From Rhodeus uyekii (Eukaryota > Chordata > Actinopteri > Cypriniformes > Acheilognathidae), in the NCBI GenBank assembly GCA_037043235.1, contig JAWRVZ010000075.1, forward strand, positions 2,105,001 through 2,169,000: a DNA stretch of 64,000 bases, given 5' to 3'. Position 1 is the stretch's first letter. Each line of letters opens with the position of its first letter. Below the pieces are notes generated by a model. The model worked only from the letters and a program-made list of their open reading frames with translations. It made no database searches and was not told the origin of the DNA. The translations under genes and the position numbers were made by a program. Below are positions 34,901 through 48,026 of this stretch, in pieces.

Positions 34901-37900
34901 AAGTGCCACCGCACCCTGGATCCAAGTGGTCTGGCAAAGGTCAATTATTCAGCGGTCACAGGTTCAAGTGACCTGTTAGGCTCGGAAGAAAAATATGAGA
35001 ACTGTGCTGTGTGCTGCTTTACGAGTTCATTACAATTCATTGGTTCAATTTTATCACAAAAAATGGCAACAAAGAAAGAGAATTGCAAGATTCTCTCATA
35101 ATTTGATTCAAGCCTCCAGATCTTTTCACAGAACTTGGGTGGGCGACTTTGGATCGTCTTCAGTGTCAAACTGTTGGCAGCATTCTTCCGAACCCTTTCG
35201 CCCACTTGCTCTTTTTTGTCTTGCACATGCTCTTTCTTCCTCTTCAGGGGCTTCTGGAATAGTCTCTACATTCCTCCTTTTACTTCATATGGAACAGCCA
35301 ATTCTCACCTCCCTCCTTTTTCTCCATGCACGCCTGCCCGTCCGTCCGTCCGTCCGCCTCCCGGTTGTAAAATCCAGTAGCAGGGCTGTTCCTTCCCCCA
35401 TCTGTTTATGTTTATCATGCTGCTCCAGGTTAGAGGTTCCTCTGCCAGGAAACTCCTGTAATGGCCAAATCAAATGTTCCATCTCTTGAAATATTGTGAA
35501 GCCCCCAGTTCTTCCTTATCCTAATAAATACCACTGTTTTCTTATCTTTATTTATAGAATCTACCGCTCCAGCCTTCTTCCTTCGCAAATGACTCATTTC
35601 CTCACTCGTTTTCACACTTATCTTCCTTTCTCAGAGTTTCTCCTCATTTTATTGTTCACTATAAACATTTCATGAGTTTATGTAGTGTCTACACTGCATC
35701 CAATCTTGTAAAAATCTTTATCAACTTTAAACATCTGAAGTTGTGCAGTTCAATTAATACAAATGAGAGCAACATGATTTTGGAAAATATTGAAATTGCG
35801 ATAAAAAAAAGTTTCTTCCTGATGCAACAAAATTATATTGCGAGTAAAAAACAAAACAAAACTCCAGGTTTGCTGTGCTTTTTTTTTTTTTAGAGCTGTG
35901 CAATTTTGTGATTATATATCAATATGACCATAAAATAGTAATGAAAGGTATTATATGTTAAAAACAAATGTAAAAACTTTATTACTACTACTAATAAAAA
36001 TGTTACCATGTAATTGGTAAATACAAATATACTAAAGTAAATATAGTAACAAAAATAGTAGTAAATATACTAACAAAAAAATTAAATTTATTAATATACA
36101 ATAATATAGAAATATTACTATTACAAAGAAATACTCACCCAAATTTCCCAATAAATCTTTTTTTGTTTTTTTAGAAGTTCATGATATTTTTCCATAATAA
36201 AACAAAGCAAATATTGACCAGTCAAGCTCCAAAAAGAACAAAAAAAAATCATTTTCAATAATAATAATAATAATAAATATGTTTGTAAGCACTAAGACTT
36301 ATTGTAAATAAAATAAATAAATAAATATATTTCAATCAATCAAATTAATGGTACTGCCCATCACCCCTTTTTAAATAACACTAACCTTAAAGGGATACTT
36401 CAACCCAAAAATAAACTTCTACCATCATTTACTCACCCTCATGTTGTTCCAAACCTGTATGAATTTCTTTCTTGATGTTTTATGGACCACACATTGAAAG
36501 TCAATGCAGTCAGCAATGTTTTAAACCTGTATAACCAAAGTTATACAGGTTTAAAACAACAATGAGAGGGAATAAATGATAACAGAAGATGCATTTTGGG
36601 GGCTTCAGATCCAACTTTGGGGCTTATCTGTGCATGAATGATATCTAAAATCATGTGGCTTGTTGAAGAGAGGCATGCTTTTACTTTTTTTAAATTTACA
36701 GCTGGCAGACAATAAAATGGGGAACAAAAAACAAACATGGGGATTAGGGATCCCTAGTAGCTGGTCTATACTTACACAAACTCCTCCTCATGCCTCAGAA
36801 AGTCTGGAGTGTTTTAGTGCTGCTACAGTATGTACTAAATAAACACTCACTCCTCTCCCCCCTCTTGAGATGTTAGACCATAGATCATTTTCCTTAAACG
36901 TCCTCTCTGTTGTTTTTCACCTACAGTTTTAAACTGCTGTGAGGGCGATGTCCTGTTTCTCCTGGACTCCTCTGGTAGCGTGGCCTCCTACGAGTTCTCC
37001 CGTATGTTGAGCTTTCTGTCAAAACTCCTGCTGCCTTTCTCGTTGGGGCCGGATGAGGTGAGGGTGGGACTGCTGCAGGTTGGGACCGAACCCAATCTTG
37101 AGTTTGGCTTTGACGCCTACAGCTCCCAGCAAGCACTGCAGGCGGCCCTGGGGAGGACTAGACAGCTAAAGGGCGACACCAACACAGTGGACGCTCTGCT
37201 GATGGCTAGGAATCGCGTTTTGAAGCAGGGTGTGCCGGGAGGTGCCAGACCAGATCTGCCCAGGGTTCTGGTTTGGCTCACGGATGGAGTGGATCCCGGC
37301 GAGGTGCGGGAACCAATGGCGAGGCTGCGAGAAGAGGGCGTGGCCGTACTGGTGGTTTCCACTGGTCATGGGAACTACCAGGTGCTGAGAGAGGTCGTAA
37401 GTCCACCCGCAGAGGAGCATCTGTTCTTTGTGGACATTGACGATATCAACATCATCAGTGAAGACTTGAGGAACGCAATTATTGGTGTGTGCTTCACCTA
37501 AGTATCTCAAAAATCGTGGCAAATACATGAATTGCATCACATACTCATCCTCATTTCATTCCAAGTCTGACAAACCTGTTATTCTGTTGAATGCAAAAGG
37601 TATTATATGCAAAGAAAATATTGAGCACACCTGGACTGTCAAGCTCAATGTTATTTTCACTATTATAATCATAAAAATCTAATGAGAACTACAAATTATT
37701 CAAGAAAATGTCTATTTATTAAAATAAAATACTATTAAAATATCTAATATATTTTTGTAATATTCAAATGTTATTTTCACTATTATAATCATAAAAATCT
37801 AATGAGAACTACAAATTATTCAAGAAAATGTCTTTTAATAAAAAATAAAAATAAAAAAAATGAAAATTCACTCAAAAGGGAAAGTGTTAGGACCCATTGC

Positions 37901-40900
37901 ATGTTCATTGGTAAAATTTAACATGAAATAAAAAGCAAAGCAAATATTGTTCCAAAATGTCGCTAAAATATTATTATTATTAAAACACTATTAAAATAAT
38001 TATAATAGGTTATAATTAAAATATTATTATTCAATATCTAATATATTTTTGTAATATTAAAATGTTATTTTCACTATTACAATTAAAAAAGAAATCTAAT
38101 AAGAACTGCAAATTATTCATGAAAATGTCTATTTATTGAAAAAAAAGAAAATAAATAAATGAAAATTCACTCAAAAGGGAGGTGTTGGGACCCATTGCAT
38201 GTTCATTGGTCAAACTGAACATGAAATAAAAAGCTAAGCAAATATTGTTCCAAAATGTTGCTAAAATATTATTATTAAAACACTTAAAATAATAATTAAA
38301 TAATAATTATATTGAACATGAAATAAAAATAGGATTGGTGCATTATTATATTACATTATCAAATATATCTTCAAAAAAATTGTCCATATGACTATGAATT
38401 TATTTATGTGAGGAACATATTTAATTTATACAATTTATTACAGGTTTGGAGCATAATGAGGGCGAGTAAATGATATTGCTATTGATATTGCAAGTGATAA
38501 AAGTATAATTTTAACTCTTTCCTCACCAGTGTTTTTGATCATTTTCACAAAATTTTCCTGGCCCCCAGGAAAAATATCTGAACATGCATATATAAAAAGA
38601 AAGAACAAACCCTCTGCTGTAAAACAACATTTTATTCAAGCGTCATACATCTTTTTAATCAACACTTGAATGTGGGTAAGTTTCACATTTGAGAAAATGC
38701 TCTGCTTTATGTTGATGCCACGTTAGATTATATGTGCGTAAGCAATGCTTTTATCGCTCGTTTCTGCTTCTTTTTCAATGCTTTAATCCGGAGATTCAGA
38801 CCTCTTTCAGAAGTCAATGGCTATGAAAGAGTTAAAGAGGACTTTTCAAATTCTTGACGCTTTATGAAACTCTGTAGACCTCGAGTCAGTCTTATGAGAG
38901 TGTTTTCTAAATGAGGCGAGTGATCTGATGTGGGTGCGAATAGCTCCGTACCTCCGCCCCAGTGTCCCGAAGGAATCTTGAATGCCAGTCACAAATAGCT
39001 TGAGACGGCTCCAAGATAAGAAGTGCCAGGAGGAAACAGGGACAGAAGCCGGCAGACACTGTAATGAGAGATGAGGGCTATTTATACTGAAATTATTTTG
39101 TCCTTTTCGGCCCCCAGCAAAGCCCCCCGGAGCACTAGACACAGCTATTATTAGTGAGCATTCCTTCGCACATATATAAGGCGTTACATATGTGCAACTT
39201 CCAGACACTTACATAAACAAGCGCATTGATTGCACACAGTGATTCAGACCAGGTGGTGTTGCATCGTTTTAGAAAGTGCCCTAGGTATGAGTTTAGTGAC
39301 TAATTTAATTTCTCTTACTCTCTGATGAAATGCAGAGATTATTCGGGCCGAGAGGCTGCAGGTGAAGTCGGTCACTGCCACTACAGCCCAGCTGGAATGG
39401 AGGCCTGTGTTGGCTGGCACCGGGTACTACGACATCCAGTTCGGTCCCATCCGAACAGGGCAGACCGGAGGGAGCGGGGGTCCGGGCACCAGCCCTGGCA
39501 CTGGTTTGGGTCCTTTTCAGAGGATCACACGGCCGGGAGATGCCAGCTCGGCTCAGCTGACTGGCCTGCATCCAGACACTACGTACAAAGTCACGCTCTC
39601 GCCCAAGACGAACCTGGAGTTCCTGAACTCTCTTCACGCCACCTTTACCACACAGCCAGGTGCTCAACACATAATGACTCATCATTGCACCGGATCACGA
39701 GTGTGAATCTCATAAAGCCAGTCAAGAATACATCCTGATCATATTTCACAAGCTCAAGAGAAGAAGAAAAAAATGAACTAAACTTTATAATGAACTGAAT
39801 TTTATAACCAGTGCTTTTAGGTCATTATGTCCTTAATGTTTAATTCATGCTTACTCCATAATAATAATAACAATTAACATAAAATGTATTATTGCTATTC
39901 GTAATATTATTAATAGCATTAATTATTGTAAATTAAAAATGGATATTAAGTGTATTATTATTAATCATTATTAGTAGTATTAAATACTATTAACTTAAAG
40001 TTATACAACAATAATAAACATAAAAAAATAAGTAATTATACTTTGAATACTGAAAATGATTTTTATGGCCATTATTTTATCATTGTGTCCTTAAAGTTTA
40101 ATGTTTAATTTATGCTTATTATAGTAATGATAATAAATAAAAAAATTATTATTAATAATAAACAGCATTAATTAAATATGAACATTAAATGTATTCTTGT
40201 TAATCACTATTATTTGTATCATTAAATAGATATAATTCAATTTAATATTAAATGTATTTTAATATTAAAATGAAAATGAAATAGTTTAAATATTTAATAT
40301 TAAATAATAATAATAAACTATTATTATTAAATTAATACAATTAATTAATAATGTTCATATTTTATTAATGTTAATTTAATGTTAAGTATTTAATATTTTG
40401 TATTATATTAAAATTCTATTTTAACTATTAAAATAATGAGAATTGAAAATCAATGAGAAACACTGAAAAACAAATTCAAAAGTAAAATTTTGAAATCAAC
40501 ATTTGTGCATATTATCCCCTCATTGTCAAAGACCTTGACCTTTGAAACATTTCCATTCTAAAAGTAAAATTGGATATAAACACTTTCTTGTCGACTTTAC
40601 ACACATATTAAGCGACAGGAACCCTCTATATATTTTTAAGAGACAAAAAGTGAAATGTGTCTATATGCTTTGTTTGTTGAAAGCTCTCTCACGTGTTTCC
40701 CCAGTGAATCAGCCAGAGGTCCAGACTCTGTCCACAGTGAGCGTGTCCGAGTCGAGCAGCAGCAGTGTGCGTGTGAGCTGGGCTCCGCTGCTGCCGCACC
40801 TCATTCAGGCGTACCGGGTGGAGTATTCAGCCTTTCCTTCAGGCCCGCTCCGGGTGATCGACCTCAGCAACCTGCAGGACTCCGCAGTCCTGACCGACCT

Positions 40901-42283
40901 CCAGCCCGACACGCAGTATCTGGTCACCGTGAGCGCAAGACAGTCCTCCGGAAAAGAGAGAGCCATGTCGGTTAAAGCCTGCACACAGGAGGGTAAGGAC
41001 AACTGGATGCCTTTATAAGCGTACTTTCCTTTTCCAGTAAAATAACACTTAGGGTGTGTTCACACTTGGCATGTTTGGTTTGATTAAAACTAACCCACAT
41101 TGGCATTTTAACACTGAACCTAAAGGCATAGGGATACATTCACAACTAGAACGACCGGCTTTAATTACTTGTATTTTACATTTATGCATTTGAGAGATGC
41201 TTTTATCCAAAGCGACTTACATTGCATTAAAAAAACACATTGAATCAGTTCTAGCTTTCCCTGGGATTGATCCCATGACCATGGTGTTGCAAGCACCAAT
41301 GCTCTTCTGGTTGAGCTACAGGAAAGCACAAACTATTTTGCACAAAGGCTATTTTTGTTAAATGTCTAAAGGAGTCAAAAGAGCTGCAGGAATCACATTC
41401 ACGTTCACAGCTGGCAGGTTTGATTTCACACTGGTGCTGTTCGAATGAAATACGAACGAAACATGGACCGCAGACACATAAACTAACCAAAATCAGGACA
41501 CAAGATGCCACCTGAAAAAGGGCAGAGTGTTTTTTCTTGTTGCTTCATCACGGTTCATACAGGCATTAGAAGCGCTTCTCCTCGCAGCAGATCTTCATGT
41601 GTGTGACGGAGAGATTCCTGCTTTGACTCATTTTATAAGCTCTTTACGAGTTCTCAGCTGGTCAAAATACAGCGAGCGCATTGTTGTGGATTTTATAATT
41701 CCGTCAGGAATTATACGTAATAAAAGCCAGCCAATCAGAGAATATATCCCTATACCTTAAGCTTCAGTATCTTTAGGTTCGGCGTTAAAATGCCAATGTG
41801 AACCTGGTCTAAATGTTTTTGTTTCTTTATCCGGACTAAAAGAAATGCATTACAAGTGTGAACACACCCTAAATATAGTTGTAAGTCTTTTTATTAATTC
41901 AATTCGTTATGAGCATCTGGAATAGTGCTTGAATTCCTCTTTCCTGTCAATATCATTCACACATCCCTCACCTCCCTCCGATTCCCAGCAAGAAGCAGGA
42001 AGCTTGACCTCTCTCCCTCTTTCTCTCAGTGCTGCCGGCTCTCTCGGATCTGCAGCTGACCACAGTGGGCAATGAGTCAGTGCAGCTCCGGTGGAGGGGG
42101 AGTTACGACGGGCTCCGCGGTTACTGGGTCACATGGGAGCGAGGTCAGAGTCAGCGCTCCACCCTGTATTTACCACCCAACCGGCTGACCACCACCCTCA
42201 ACCACGTGCCCTCCAGAGCCCGCGTCTGCGTCTCCCCGGTGTATCGGACAGCTCGCGGGGAGGGTCTCTGCTGCACTGCTTAG
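31871..42283 (+). CDS. vwa1: vwa1 (WARP), von Willebrand factor A domain-containing protein 1 (5 coding exons)
   Basis: Join of 31871-31958, 36927-37484, 39336-39659, 40705-40992 and 42030-42283: 1512 nt, 503 aa. All introns split codons after the first base (phase 1), typical of extracellular domain modules. A signal peptide is followed by a VWA domain (about 36-213) with a complete MIDAS (DSSGS at 43-47, GDTNT, LTDG). Three FN3-like modules follow (about 216-323, 324-419 and 420-503). Human VWA1, as recalled, is 445 aa with two annotated FN3 modules. VWA1/WARP is a secreted pericellular-matrix protein of cartilage and basement membrane. A second ATG follows three bases after the first. Confidence 0.92.
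32235..32400. repeat. degenerate GATTCAGGANTCAGGA / GTGAGTCAT repeats
   Basis: Units of about 32-35 bp (GATTCAGGAATCAGGACAGG, then TGAGTCAT) repeated three or more times, resembling the vwa1 exon-1 end plus donor. Confidence 0.7.
32637..32678. repeat. (ATTCT)n microsatellite
   Basis: Imperfect pentanucleotide array in vwa1 intron 1. Confidence 0.85.
36387..36605. mobile_element. MITE, TTAAAGGGATA family
   Basis: Left TTAAAGGGATACTTCAACCC and CTCACCCTCATGTTGTTCCA. The right arm is inverted but truncated (ACAACAATGAGAGGGAATAA). Confidence 0.6.
36927..37484 (+). CDS. vwa1: vwa1 exon 2, VWA domain
   Basis: Encodes the whole VWA fold in one exon: LLDSSGSV, GDTNT, VLVWLTDGVD and HLFFVDIDDINII, close to human VWA1. 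Acceptor ctacag, donor GTGTGT. A dinucleotide pair NCC precedes the domain. Confidence 0.95.
37646..38330. repeat. tandem repeat, unit about 295 bp
   Basis: TTATTTTCACTATTA... recurs at about 37646, 37769 and 38066. CACTCAAAAGGGA...GACCCATTGCATGTTCATTG recurs at about 37870 and 38168. In vwa1 intron 2. Confidence 0.75.
38340..39335. other. rest of vwa1 intron 2
   Basis: Nothing recognised. Confidence 0.4.
39336..39659 (+). CDS. vwa1: vwa1 exon 3, FN3 module 1
   Basis: Encodes RAERLQVKSVTATTAQLEW, GYYDIQFGP and LHPDTTYKVTLSPKTN. A Gly/Ser/Thr-rich loop (about 20 residues) is inserted between the C and E strands. Donor GTGCTC is weak. Confidence 0.93.
39660..40704. other. vwa1 intron 3
   Basis: Very AT-rich (39830-40440), with TAATAATAA-type low complexity; no gene or clear element. 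Confidence 0.5.
40705..40992 (+). CDS. vwa1: vwa1 exon 4, FN3 module 2
   Basis: Encodes SSSVRVSWAPLLPHLIQAY, LQPDTQYLVTVSARQSSGK and KACTQEG. Aligns with the last FN3 module of human VWA1 (VTVTAAFRSGRESALSAKAC). Confidence 0.93.
41049..41872. mobile_element. DNA transposon relic with AGGGTGTGTTCACACTTG ends
   Basis: TTAGGGTGTGTTCACACTTG at the left and CAAGTGTGAACACACCCTAA at the right, perfect 20-bp inverted termini, 824 bp. A SINE is nested inside. In vwa1 intron 4. Confidence 0.8.
41175..41328 (-). repeat. tRNA-derived SINE nested in a transposon
   Basis: Tail inverted (GATGCTTTTATCCAAAGCGA), B-box GGGATTGATCCCATGACC, A-box GGTTGAGCTACAGGAAAGC. Confidence 0.75.
42030..42283 (+). CDS. vwa1: vwa1 exon 5, FN3 module 3 and stop
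   Basis: Encodes LPALSDLQLTTVGNESVQL, YDGLRGYWVTWERG and CVSPVYRTARGEGLCCTA before TAG. FN3-like (Trp and Tyr positions kept) and absent from the human protein I recall. The stop lies 8 bases before a good donor, GTGAGA. Confidence 0.88.
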
Positions 42284-42714
42284 TCTCCGGTGAGATGCTT
42301 GTCTGTGAAACATGGGGACTATTATGGGTAATTTTAGGATATGAAATAAGTATCTTAACTCTGTAAAGCCTTACAAATGACATAATAGTCAAAAAATCTA
42401 AAACGTTTTCATATGAGAGTATCATATTTGAAACATCAGGTTTTGTGGCTCATATATTATGATATAAGATAATATGGAGCTCACTCTTGAGGAGGAACAG
42501 AACAGAGGCCCAAATCTGGTGCAGTTGCTGCTGTTTTTATGGACAAAAAGTTAGGAAAAAAGTAAGAAAATTACTAGTTGTAATTTAAATCAATGATATC
42601 TTTATACCAGTATAGCAAACTGCTTTCATAAATACTTAAATATCAGTTGTCACTATATTTCCCAATAATGTGTCAAGATATTTAACTCTTTCCCTGACAT
42701 TTATGGAACTTTCA

Positions 42715-42717
<3 letters not shown>

Positions 42718-42794
<77 letters not shown>
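42718..42794. repeat. (TA)n array
   Basis: About 77 bp of pure TA, left of pogo-like element B. Confidence 0.95.
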
Positions 42795-44964
<2,170 letters not shown>

Positions 44965-45147
44965 TAAAATATATACACATACACAAATGAAACTCACCCA
45001 CATTCAAGTGTTGATTCAAAAAAAAGAACGCATGAAGTTTTACATGAATACATTGGTTGGACAAACAAAAACCTTTTTACACTAAGCTACTTTAAACCTG
45101 CATTTATTAAAACAACATCACCACCTTTTCTTTGTTTCACTGCACAG

Positions 45148-46440
45148 CTGCGTCGACCTGGAACTGTGGAGCACCGCTCTGCCAAACACGAAAGATGGAG
45201 GGATGAACAACACCAAAAGCTCTCCACAAACGGACAGATGGGAGGACAGGGGAGTCCAGGACTCTGTTGGAAAACTCATCACCCATAGATGGTGATCTTT
45301 AAACACAGCAACACAACATGCACTGACACACAAACCCCAAACAACACAGAAACTAAATGAGTCGGAGCTCAAAAGAACGAGACTTTTAAAGGAATGTTCG
45401 GGTTCAGTATGAGTTCAGCACTATCGCTCGCATCTGTGGCTTGCTGTGCATTACCGTAGATGATTCGGACTCATTTCACACAAGCAAAAGCCACATTTAC
45501 AGTAATGCACTTACAGTCTGTTTGCAGTATCCTCACACACATAAGTTAAAATTACAGGGTTTAGCAGCTTTATATGGTTATTAATTATAACTGACTATAA
45601 CATACAAAATTAGTAATTGTATCATATGGCTATAACTGTGTCTCGTACCAGTTGAACCCATGCTATTCCTTTAAATTGCCAGAATATTTATGCATTAGAT
45701 ATTCAAGTTTATATCACCGAAGTAATAGTTTGTAAATATCCTACTAATACGTTTTGAGTTATATTTATCAGAGACATAGTCGGCTACTGTATTAAGATTC
45801 CTCCATACAGTTTGAAAAGGGAACAATTAGACACTTTTTAAGGGGAATCTGAACGACCTTCATCACTGGTTTTTCTTTAAGGTCAATGCAGATATTGTAA
45901 CCCTGTTTAACTCGTTACCGTAGCTGCAGATTTTCTCAGCGGTGAAACGATGAAAATCTGGCATGGATCTTAATCGCTGTGGCTAAAGTATTAAGACTTA
46001 GCAGATGTTTGTCGCAGATGTTCTGCGGTTCAAAAGAGCCACGACTGGTTTGTTTGAAGAATAGTGACTCTTTCAGTGGGTCAAGCTTTTCCCTGTGCAT
46101 TGGATTTATCATTTTTCTCATTTTTGTGTCTTAACCGGCAAGCATTTGCAGGCTGGATCACGGTCTTAAAATAGCGTCTAGGGTTACATTATTTTGTTCT
46201 GACCGTTTTAATAATTTTCTCATCAAGACATGAACAAAAAGGGAAACCATCAGGGTCATTCAGTGAGAATCTGTATCCATTTCTACAGCAATTCAAAAAC
46301 TTCAGCATCTGATATTTTGTGTCTTTGTTGCAACATAATGGCAGGTCGGGCTTTCTGTATTATGAAAAGGTGCTTGTTCATTCCCAGCTTGGCTGCACGT
46401 CTTACTGTTTTCAAAATGTTTTTAGTTATTAAATAAAATA
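45148..46440 (+). other. probable vwa1 3'UTR exon
   Basis: Unique-looking sequence after the acceptor, ending near AATAAA at 46432-46437. No open frame of interest. Confidence 0.4.
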
Positions 46441-46489
46441 AGGATCAATTTCAGTCTATGTCTGCTGTTGTTTCTAAACCTTAAGTAAT

Positions 46490-46870
46490 TTATGTCTTAA
46501 GAATGTTATATTTTATGTTATTTCACTCTTCAATAAAATAAATCTAATAACATTATATTTATATTAATTACATATTATATATGAGTGTATTATAAAACAT
46601 ACATGTAATATATAACTTATTCAATTTATTTTATTGAAGTGTGAAATAACATAAAATATAATGTTCTTAAGGCATTGAAAATAAGTTATGTATTACGTTA
46701 TATTACACTCATATAATATGCAATTAATATAAATATAACTTTATTAGATTTATTTTATTGAAGAGTGAAAAAATTAAATATAACGTTCTTAAGGCATAAA
46801 TAATTGAATATATATATATGGTACATATTATATATGAGCGTAATATAACATATACATGTACATAAATGTT
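46490..46870. repeat. multi-arm inverted repeat cluster
   Basis: 46490-46595 is mirrored (reverse complement) by about 46695-46800 and partly by 46621-46675. 46821-46868 again resembles 46571-46615 in direct orientation. Confidence 0.75.
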
Positions 46871-47453
46871 TAATATATATATAATAAATTATTAACAACA
46901 TCTAACATGTTTAATATAGATAATATAAATTTATATATTTTAAATATATATTTTGATATACATGAACATACACGTATTTTGTAGTATATATATATATATA
47001 TATATTTTTTTTTATCTATACAGCACCTTTAACTGACATTTCACCTCAAAATAAAGCAAGAATTTGTTCTGCATAAAGAAAATTAAGCTTATTATTGTCC
47101 ATTAACATTTTTTTCTGTGATTTTTCAGACTTTTCTCTGTGTCATCATTTGCATGACAATAAAGCACATTTTCCAAATTAATGCTCTATTTATTTACGTT
47201 TTTTGGGGAATTACCATTATTTACAATTGTCTTGTTAGATTCTCATTACTGTAATACAGTCTTACATTCTTAAATTACATTAACAATTTTGCTTTTCAGG
47301 AATGATAAAAAAGACTTAAGTCATAAAATGCAAAATAGCTTTTTCTTTAAGCAAACTATCATTTCTATTTTGAGATGAAATATGAGATCCAGAGTTTTCA
47401 CCCTTTCAGTGAATAACATTTAAAACAACACAATTTAAATCCCATTTGAGACG
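46871..47453. other. spacer between the vwa1 and otud3 3' ends
   Basis: AT-rich, nothing recognised beyond TA-rich stretches (46990-47006). Confidence 0.45.
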
Positions 47454-47459
47454 TTTATT
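47454..47459 (-). terminator. putative otud3 polyadenylation signal
   Basis: AATAAA on the minus strand about 405 bases past the otud3 stop. Confidence 0.5.
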
Positions 47460-47861
47460 TATAGGGTTTCACTGTAGTATATGAAGTTGCCCAACTGTCT
47501 GAAAATGAAACGCTCGATTTAAAACCAGGATTTTTTGAATACTCTATTTTAAAGTAGCATTCAAAAACTGAAAATAGAGGCAGAACCGAAAGGCTTTTAA
47601 GCAAATGAATCAAACACCCCGACAGGTTTAAATAGTGCTCCATGATTAATCTCCTCTCAATATGTTGGTTCCCTTTCCAAACGTTCTTTGGCTGGGCTCA
47701 CAGATTAACGAGGTTAATTAATCTACATTCGGTACAAAAAGTCATCCGTCATCCATCTCAAACACAGCATACAGCTCCACGTATCTAGACGTCATCCCCA
47801 CGCTTACACAGCTCCTGTACATTTAAACTATTAAAGTTTCTCGATCATCCCAAAGCAAGCA

Positions 47862-48026
47862 CTAGATGCTCAGGGTGTTGAGCGCTGGCACAAGAGTGAC
47901 GGCTTCAGGTCCGTTCTGATTCTGATCATGTGACCCTCTGCCCTGTAAAACCTTTTGTCTGTGTCTCTCCTCTTGACGTTTCTTCTTTTCTAGACGCTGT
48001 TGCTCTTTCCTTTGTTTATTAGAGAG
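47862..48026 (-). CDS. otud3: otud3 terminal coding exon 7
   Basis: LSNKQRKEQQRLEKKKRQEE then EAVTLVPALNTLSI and TAG. Human ends VTNKQRREQQ...VTLVKTFAALNI. Confidence 0.9.
   Translation of the reverse strand, partial: LSNKQRKEQQRLEKKKRQEERHRQKVLQGRGSHDQNQNGPEAVTLVPALNTLSI

Larger units (their letters stand above)
31959..36926. other. vwa1 intron 1
   Basis: Holds degenerate copies of the exon-1/donor sequence (32235-32400), an (ATTCT)n run (32637-32678), and a Tdr-type MITE (36387-36605). The remaining 32700-36380 shows no supported gene. Confidence 0.5.

Noticed and set aside
34995..35489. 164-aa plus-strand ORF in vwa1 intron 1
   Set aside because: Low-complexity pyrimidine-driven composition, no recognisable fold.
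37117..37540. minus-strand ORFs opposite vwa1 exon 2
   Set aside because: Antisense shadows of a GC-rich real exon.
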